NCBI GenBank assembly: GCA_910579395.1
Contig: CAJTUC010000002.1
Span: 124,001 to 188,000 of the forward strand
Source: an uncultured Lachnospiraceae bacterium
GTDB taxonomy: Bacteria > Bacillota > Clostridia > Lachnospirales > Lachnospiraceae
Length of the DNA stretch: 64,000 bases
Direction of reading: 5' to 3'
Shown here: in pieces, positions 59,778 to 64,000 of the stretch
Layout: every line of letters starts with the position of its first letter
Position numbering within the stretch: position 1 is the first letter of the stretch
Notes under the pieces: generated by a model
Seen by the model: the letters and a program-made list of their open reading frames with translations, nothing else
What the model was told of the DNA's origin: nothing
Database searches by the model: none
Made by a program: the position numbers and the translations under genes

Positions 59778-62195
59778 ATGAATAAGAATAGAAGATTCAG
59801 GAAAGCGGTATCGATGCTGGTTTTGCTTTCTATGGTGATAATGCTGCTTGGCGGGTGTGGGCAGAGTGGTGTGGATAATAGTAATAATACAACATCGGAT
59901 GTAAGCAATACAGATAACGGGGGAAATACAGATACGGAGAAAACGGATACAGAAAATGCTAATGACGGCAGTCAGAATGCGGGGCAGCAGTCCGCGGATG
60001 GTCAGGCGATGGGGCGTTATGTCGAAGAGGTCACAGATTTGTCGGAGCAGATTTCGGGGCGTCGGAACAGGTTATTTCAGTTGGCGGACGGCAGTCTGAT
60101 CATCAGCAATGGCAATAAACCGTTTCTCGTTTCCAGGGATAACGGGGAGAGCTGGGAAGAGGAACGGCGGTCGTGGCTTGATGAATTAGAGAAGAGGGAC
60201 AGCTATATTGTTGATATAGCAATCGGGGCAGATTCTACAACGGCCGTTGTTTACGGTGAGATGGATGAGAATGGAGAATATGTACAGAGACTTCTCGCAA
60301 TAGGCTCTGACGGGGCTGAGATTCCTGTCGATTCGCAGATGTCAGGAGGCGGACTGGAACCGAAGACGGTTGGAGTGACCGAAGACGGGAGGATTTTCGT
60401 CAGTATATCAGGCAGCGATGATCTGTATGAGATAAAAGAGGACGGAAGCAGTGAACTTTATCTGACACTGCCGGGAAGCGCGCCGGATTTTATGCAGTTT
60501 CATAGCAATCTGCTCATTATGGATGGCTCTTCTTATGACACGCTTCTGATTTATGATATGGAGAAGGAAGAATACATAACAGATGATGAAATTTTAAAAG
60601 ATTTTGTCAAAGAGTATTATAACGGCGGAAATAAATTTAATATGGATGACGGCTTCGAGATGTATTTCTTCATGGAAGATGAGAATGTATTTTATCTGGC
60701 AGGCGAAAAGGGACTGCACAGGCATGTGCTGGGCGGCAGCGTGATAGAGCAGGTCATCGACGGCGGTCTTTGTACGCTCAGCAATCCATCCTACAGGCTT
60801 GAAGAAATGGTAATGCTGGATAATAACGAATTTCTGGCATTATTTACGGGTGCGAGGCTGGTGCGTTTCACCTATGACCCGGATATCCCTACCGTACCGG
60901 ATGAATTGGTAAAGGTATATAGTCTGAAAGATAATACGACGATACGACAGGCGGTCTCCTTGTATCAGACGGCGAATCCGGGGGTTATGATACAATATGA
61001 AGTAGGAATTGCAGAAGACAGTTCCGTAACACGGGAAGATGCTCTGAAAAGCCTGAATACGAAAATCATGGCAGGAGAAGGACCGGATGTCCTGATTCTG
61101 GATGATATGCCTCTGGATTCTTATATCGAAAAAGGACTGTTACTTGATATGAGCGCATTGATAAGCGGTTTGAGCGGTGATGAAGCATTGTTCGACAATA
61201 TCGCCAATGCTATGAAGACAGGTGATGAACTTTATGCAATGCCCTGTGAAATCTATCTTCCGGCTATAGCGGGAGAAGAGAAATATATTGCACAGATGAA
61301 GGATTTGGAAGGAATTGCTGACGGGATGGAAGAATTGCGTCGGGATAATCCGGAGAAAGATCTTCTCATGATTAGCTCGACCAGAGGGATTATGCGTCTT
61401 TTTTCCATGACCTGTGTTCCCGCATGGATTACGGAAAACGGAGAAATCGACAAAGAAGTGATTGGGGAATTTCTGGTACAGACGAAGCGTATCTATGATG
61501 CACAACTGGATGGACTTCCGCAGGCAAATATCGATATGTATAATCAGGCAAATGAAAACTGGATAAAAGAATTTGGGGAGACAAGAGATAATTCCAAATA
61601 TCTGCGGACCGGAGCCGGATCGATATTTTATACATCAGAATATACGCGGATACGCTGTGGAGCGTTGAGCAGCTTTAATTCCTATGCGGAGATGTGCTCC
61701 ATCAATAAGGTGAACGGTTATGAAAATACCGTATGGTCTGTCATGAACGGGCAGAGCAGCAATGTGTTCTGCGCCAATACATTGCTTGGAATCAGTGCCG
61801 CATCGAAACATCCCGAACAGGCGGAGGATTTTATACGGATGTGTCTCGGAAAAGAGAACCAGGCGGTAATCTGGACCGGCCTTCCGGTAAATCGGGCGGC
61901 TTTTGAACAGATTTTCATACCGGATGACAGAGTGGGTGAAGATGGGGCTTTCAGTTGGGAAAGCATGGGAACGCCGGAAGGAGAACACGCCAGCTTTATA
62001 TCTTACTGGCCGGATGAAGAGCAGAAAGAGGAACTCCGAAGGTGTATCGAAGCAATGGATACACCATATATAGAAAATCGAACGCTGGAGGATGCCGTAT
62101 ACGAGGAAGGCGGCGGATATCTCCAGGGAAAGAGGAGCCTTGATGAAACTTTGACGGCCATTGAGAAGCGAATTGCTCTTTATATGGCGGAATAA
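59778..62195 (+). CDS. Solute-binding lipoprotein of an ABC importer with propeller-like N-terminal domain, paralogue 2
   Basis: An 805-residue paralogue of the preceding gene with the same order: lipobox LGGC (Cys about residue 27), a Ser/Asn/Thr-rich linker, a propeller-like domain with the Asp-box-like VSRDNGESWEEE, and a family 1 binding domain (TIRQAVSLYQTANPGVMIQYE ... GPDVLILDDMPLDSYIEKG). The two proteins are clearly similar over their full length but have diverged, so the tandem duplication is old or under diversifying selection. ATG 59778 follows a GGAAAGGG site. Permease genes follow. Confidence 0.82.
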   Translation: MNKNRRFRKAVSMLVLLSMVIMLLGGCGQSGVDNSNNTTSDVSNTDNGGNTDTEKTDTENANDGSQNAGQQSADGQAMGRYVEEVTDLSEQISGRRNRLFQLADGSLIISNGNKPFLVSRDNGESWEEERRSWLDELEKRDSYIVDIAIGADSTTAVVYGEMDENGEYVQRLLAIGSDGAEIPVDSQMSGGGLEPKTVGVTEDGRIFVSISGSDDLYEIKEDGSSELYLTLPGSAPDFMQFHSNLLIMDGSSYDTLLIYDMEKEEYITDDEILKDFVKEYYNGGNKFNMDDGFEMYFFMEDENVFYLAGEKGLHRHVLGGSVIEQVIDGGLCTLSNPSYRLEEMVMLDNNEFLALFTGARLVRFTYDPDIPTVPDELVKVYSLKDNTTIRQAVSLYQTANPGVMIQYEVGIAEDSSVTREDALKSLNTKIMAGEGPDVLILDDMPLDSYIEKGLLLDMSALISGLSGDEALFDNIANAMKTGDELYAMPCEIYLPAIAGEEKYIAQMKDLEGIADGMEELRRDNPEKDLLMISSTRGIMRLFSMTCVPAWITENGEIDKEVIGEFLVQTKRIYDAQLDGLPQANIDMYNQANENWIKEFGETRDNSKYLRTGAGSIFYTSEYTRIRCGALSSFNSYAEMCSINKVNGYENTVWSVMNGQSSNVFCANTLLGISAASKHPEQAEDFIRMCLGKENQAVIWTGLPVNRAAFEQIFIPDDRVGEDGAFSWESMGTPEGEHASFISYWPDEEQKEELRRCIEAMDTPYIENRTLEDAVYEEGGGYLQGKRSLDETLTAIEKRIALYMAE

Positions 62196-62209
62196 TCGAA
62201 AAAAGAAAT

Positions 62210-62244
62210 GCGAAGAGAATCGTTCTACCGACGGTTCTTTTCGC
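62210..62244. repeat. Intercistronic hairpin before the permease gene
   Basis: GCGAAGAGAATCGT pairs imperfectly with ACGGTTCTTTTCGC, containing the TTCTACCG text also seen in the composite repeats. It could stabilise the upstream mRNA or reduce read-through into the permease genes. Confidence 0.6.
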
Positions 62245-62269
62245 GGTATATAAAGGGGGTGCCAGAAAA

Positions 62270-63181
62270 ATGGGAAATGTGAAAGGAAGATATCGTTTGA
62301 AAATACAAAAGTTTCGATGGAAAAAGAACAGACTGCGGAGAGCTTTTTTCTTATTTCTGGCCCCCAGTTTTATCGGTGTGCTGATATTTGTACTGGTCCC
62401 GTTTCTGGATGTGTTCAAGCGTTCTTTTACGACGGCGGTAACGGGGCAGTTCAATGGGATTCAGAACTATAAGACAATTTTTACCAATCAGGCTTTTCAG
62501 CTGGCGGTAAAGAATACGTTCCGCTTTACATTTGTCTGTATTCCAATCCTGGTTGTGGTGGGGCTGATCATCGCGTTTCCGCTCAGTAAGCTGAAAAGCG
62601 CAGGACTGATCAAGTCGCTTTATCTGTTTCCGCTCGCCATGCCTACGGCAACAATTGTTATCGTCTGGAAGATGTTTTTTTATAAGCAGGGTTTTCTGAA
62701 CCTGTTCCTGACGCGGCTTGGAGAATGGAGCGGGCTGTGGGGCGAAATACATAAAGATTATCTGGGAAGCAGTGCGGCTTTCTGGGTGCTGGTCTTTAGT
62801 TATGTCTGGAAAAATACGGGCTATACAATCGTCCTGTGGCTTGCCGGAATTTTGGGTATTTCCGGGGAGATGCTGGAAGCGGCCAGAGTGGATGGCGCCT
62901 CCGAGCTGCAGAGCTTTTTCCGGGTGGTGCTCCCGAATCTGAAAGGAAGTCTTTATACGATTGTAATCCTTTCTTTTTTGAATTCTTTTAAGATATATAG
63001 AGAGGCCTATCTGGTAGCAGGTTCCTATCCGGAACAAGATATTTACCTGTTGCAGCATTTGTTCAATAACTGGTTCGTCAATCTGGATTTTGATAAAATG
63101 GCGGCGGCGGCCGTCTGCGTGGGCGGATTCCTGTTTGTGGTCATTATGATTCTGCAGCGTTTGTGGGATAAGAGCGAATAG
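62270..63181 (+). CDS. CUT1-family sugar ABC transporter permease
   Basis: A 303-residue MalF-type permease with six membrane helices. The cytoplasmic EAA loop that contacts the ATPase reads EAARVDGASELQSFFRVVLPNLKG at about residues 203-226. The N terminus is basic and is followed by a helix (LFLAPSFIGVLIFVLVPF). It pairs with the permease starting at 63586. A strong AAGGGGGTG precedes the ATG. Confidence 0.93.
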   Translation: MGNVKGRYRLKIQKFRWKKNRLRRAFFLFLAPSFIGVLIFVLVPFLDVFKRSFTTAVTGQFNGIQNYKTIFTNQAFQLAVKNTFRFTFVCIPILVVVGLIIAFPLSKLKSAGLIKSLYLFPLAMPTATIVIVWKMFFYKQGFLNLFLTRLGEWSGLWGEIHKDYLGSSAAFWVLVFSYVWKNTGYTIVLWLAGILGISGEMLEAARVDGASELQSFFRVVLPNLKGSLYTIVILSFLNSFKIYREAYLVAGSYPEQDIYLLQHLFNNWFVNLDFDKMAAAAVCVGGFLFVVIMILQRLWDKSE

Positions 63182-63190
63182 GGAGGGATA

Positions 63191-63304
63191 GTGTGAGAAG
63201 AACTTCTAACACTCGCAGCAATGGCTGCTTCGTGAAGAAGTTCTACGATTTGCCAGAGGCAAATCTTTCTCACACGAAAGAACGCCTGAAATACGGCGTT
63301 CTTC
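63191..63304. repeat. Composite palindromic repeat, copy 3
   Basis: Outer GTGTGAGA/TCTCACAC (63191/63268), inner AACTTCT/AGAAGTT (63201/63236) enclosing GCAGC-AATG-GCTGC, second inner hairpin GATTTGCC-AGA-GGCAAATC (63247-63265), then GAAAGAACGCC ... GGCGTTCTTC to 63304. The 404-base spacer between the two permease genes holds this, copy 4 and two small hairpins, and no gene. Confidence 0.85.
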
Positions 63305-63318
63305 CCATTGATGGTTTG

Positions 63319-63336
63319 TGCCGCCAGGAGGCGGCA
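63319..63336. repeat. Short GC-rich hairpin module
   Basis: TGCCGCC-AGGA-GGCGGCA, the same module as at 28366-28382. Confidence 0.65.
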
Positions 63337-63345
63337 TGGCGGTTA

Positions 63346-63459
63346 GTGTGAAGAGAAGTTCTAAGGCTCACAGCATAGGCTGTTTCGCCAAGAACTTCTA
63401 TGGATTTGCAAAGCAAATCTTCTTCATACCGAAGAATGCCCCAAATCCGGGCATTCTTC
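63346..63459. repeat. Composite palindromic repeat, copy 4
   Basis: Starts GTGTGAAGAG and closes imperfectly with CTTCTTCATAC. Inner AGAAGTTCT/AGAACTTCT encloses a CAGC/GCTG stem, second inner hairpin GATTTGC-AAA-GCAAATC, then GAAGAATGCCC/GGGCATTCTTC (63431-63459). It is preceded by ATGGCGGTTAGTGTGAA, which recurs at 63491 before the next hairpin. Confidence 0.8.
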
Positions 63460-63500
63460 ATCCAGATTTGAGATTCCGCAAAGCGGAATCATGGCGGTTA

Positions 63501-63524
63501 GTGTGAAAAATAAATTTTTCACAC
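63501..63524. repeat. Simple hairpin of the GTGTGA type
   Basis: GTGTGAAAAA-TAAA-TTTTTCACAC, preceded by the same ATGGCGGTTA sequence as copy 4. It looks like an element reduced to its outer arms. An ATTCCGC-AAA-GCGGAAT hairpin precedes it at 63473-63489. Confidence 0.65.
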
Positions 63525-63585
63525 ACGAATATTGGTGCCAAGACGCTTTCAGTGTCGCCCAAAGTTCGCAGGTTGAGAGAAAGGC

Positions 63586-64000
63586 ATGGTTATTAGAATG
63601 AAGAAAAAAATAAAAGGTATAAAACAGGAGATTATGACGGTCCTGCTTCTGCTTCCGGCGGTGTTGATTTGTCTGCCGGTGTTGCTTCTCATAACGGGTT
63701 CCGTGATGGGAAATGGCGAACTGAGGGAATGTCTGTCACCGATTTTTGCAGAAGACCTTGCGTTTGTTACATGGAAATTGGTGCCTAATTATCCTACCTT
63801 TGAAAACTATGGGAGGCTGCTTTTTCTGACGCCGCAGTTTTTTGTCTTATTTTGGAATTCCATCAAAATTGTCGGCTGTATTTTGGTGGGGCAGCTTTTG
63901 GCAGGCGTGCCTGCTGCTTGGGCATTTGCCGTATATAAGGTGAAAGGGAGCCGGGCGCTTTTTGCATTGTATGTCGTACTTATGCTGCTGCCTTTTCAGG
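63586..64000 (+). CDS. Second CUT1-family sugar ABC permease, cut by the window end
   Basis: The frame from ATG 63586 (or ATG 63598, start MKKKIKGIKQEIMTVLLLLP) is open to the window end, giving about 138 codons. It shows an N-terminal membrane helix, the MalG-type text LVPNYPTFENYGRLLF and the first permease helices. With the permease at 62270 it forms the membrane pair of the importer. The EAA loop lies beyond the window. The spacing of the AAAGG site does not decide between the two ATG codons. Confidence 0.88.
   Translation, partial: MVIRMKKKIKGIKQEIMTVLLLLPAVLICLPVLLLITGSVMGNGELRECLSPIFAEDLAFVTWKLVPNYPTFENYGRLLFLTPQFFVLFWNSIKIVGCILVGQLLAGVPAAWAFAVYKVKGSRALFALYVVLMLLPFQ

Noticed and set aside
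63182..63585. Minus-strand open frames in the 404-base permease spacer
   Set aside because: They are produced by the palindromic repeats and have no ribosome-binding site or protein-like character.

Overview
The window looks like a chromosomal segment of a spore-forming anaerobic member of the Clostridia, most probably Lachnospiraceae. The evidence is the moderate-to-low GC content, the sporulation genes (yabP, yabQ, a short spoIIE, a CotS-type coat kinase, a YtvI-like permease), the anaerobe oxidative-stress set (PerR, reverse rubrerythrin, rubredoxin), a Re-citrate-synthase-like enzyme, a DUF3881 protein, and tRNA genes without an encoded CCA end. I saw no rRNA, CRISPR array, prophage or conjugative module. 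All family names come from reading the proteins; no database search was run.

Layout. 0-7.2 kb: the end of a DUF3881 gene, tRNA-Arg, a hybrid histidine kinase, a DEDDh exonuclease, a D,D-carboxypeptidase, trmB and a thioredoxin. 7.2-14.3 kb: tRNA-Pro, a GH3 beta-glucosidase with its own promoter and palindromes, a small acidic protein, cca, a CotS-like kinase and a PEGA lipoprotein. 14.5-21.6 kb: the conserved Firmicutes block hup-rqcP-yabP-yabQ-divIC-spoIIE-tilS-hpt-ftsH. 21.6-30 kb: a GH13 enzyme, tRNA-Tyr, an RND exporter with a very long coiled-coil insert plus its TetR regulator, and a MarR/flavin-protein pair. 30-38.3 kb: an Rpn-type nuclease, a CotH/DUF4956/VTC operon, a Re-citrate-synthase-like gene, hsp20 and a MATE exporter. 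38.5-49.4 kb: an ECF sigma/anti-sigma pair, the perR-rbr-rubredoxin operon, a two-component system, an RluA pseudouridine synthase, a YtvI-like permease, an O-antigen-ligase-like protein and proS. 49.4-53.5 kb: an accessory pocket of unknown genes and gene remnants, a DUF975 protein and a small membrane protein. 53.5-64 kb: a two-component system, a GyrI-like protein, a lipoprotein, two tandem paralogous solute-binding lipoproteins fused to a propeller-like domain, and two CUT1-type sugar permeases (the second cut by the window end). No ABC ATPase is present, so a shared ATPase encoded elsewhere is likely.

Two themes stand out. First, the two-component system at 53.6-55.6 kb, the lipoprotein at 56.5 kb and the first solute-binding protein at 57.2 kb share one promoter design: a TTAGAG-type direct repeat with 11-bp period, then exactly 10 bp, then an extended -10. 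This predicts an autoregulated regulon that includes the transporter. Second, the spacers carry an unusual load of structured palindromic repeats: composite nested hairpins at 10.3, 59.6, 63.2 and 63.4 kb, a 128-bp tandem unit at 43.7 kb, a MITE-like 210-bp element with terminal inverted repeats and flanking direct repeats at 47.7 kb, and a palindrome pair apparently inserted in frame inside the RluA gene.
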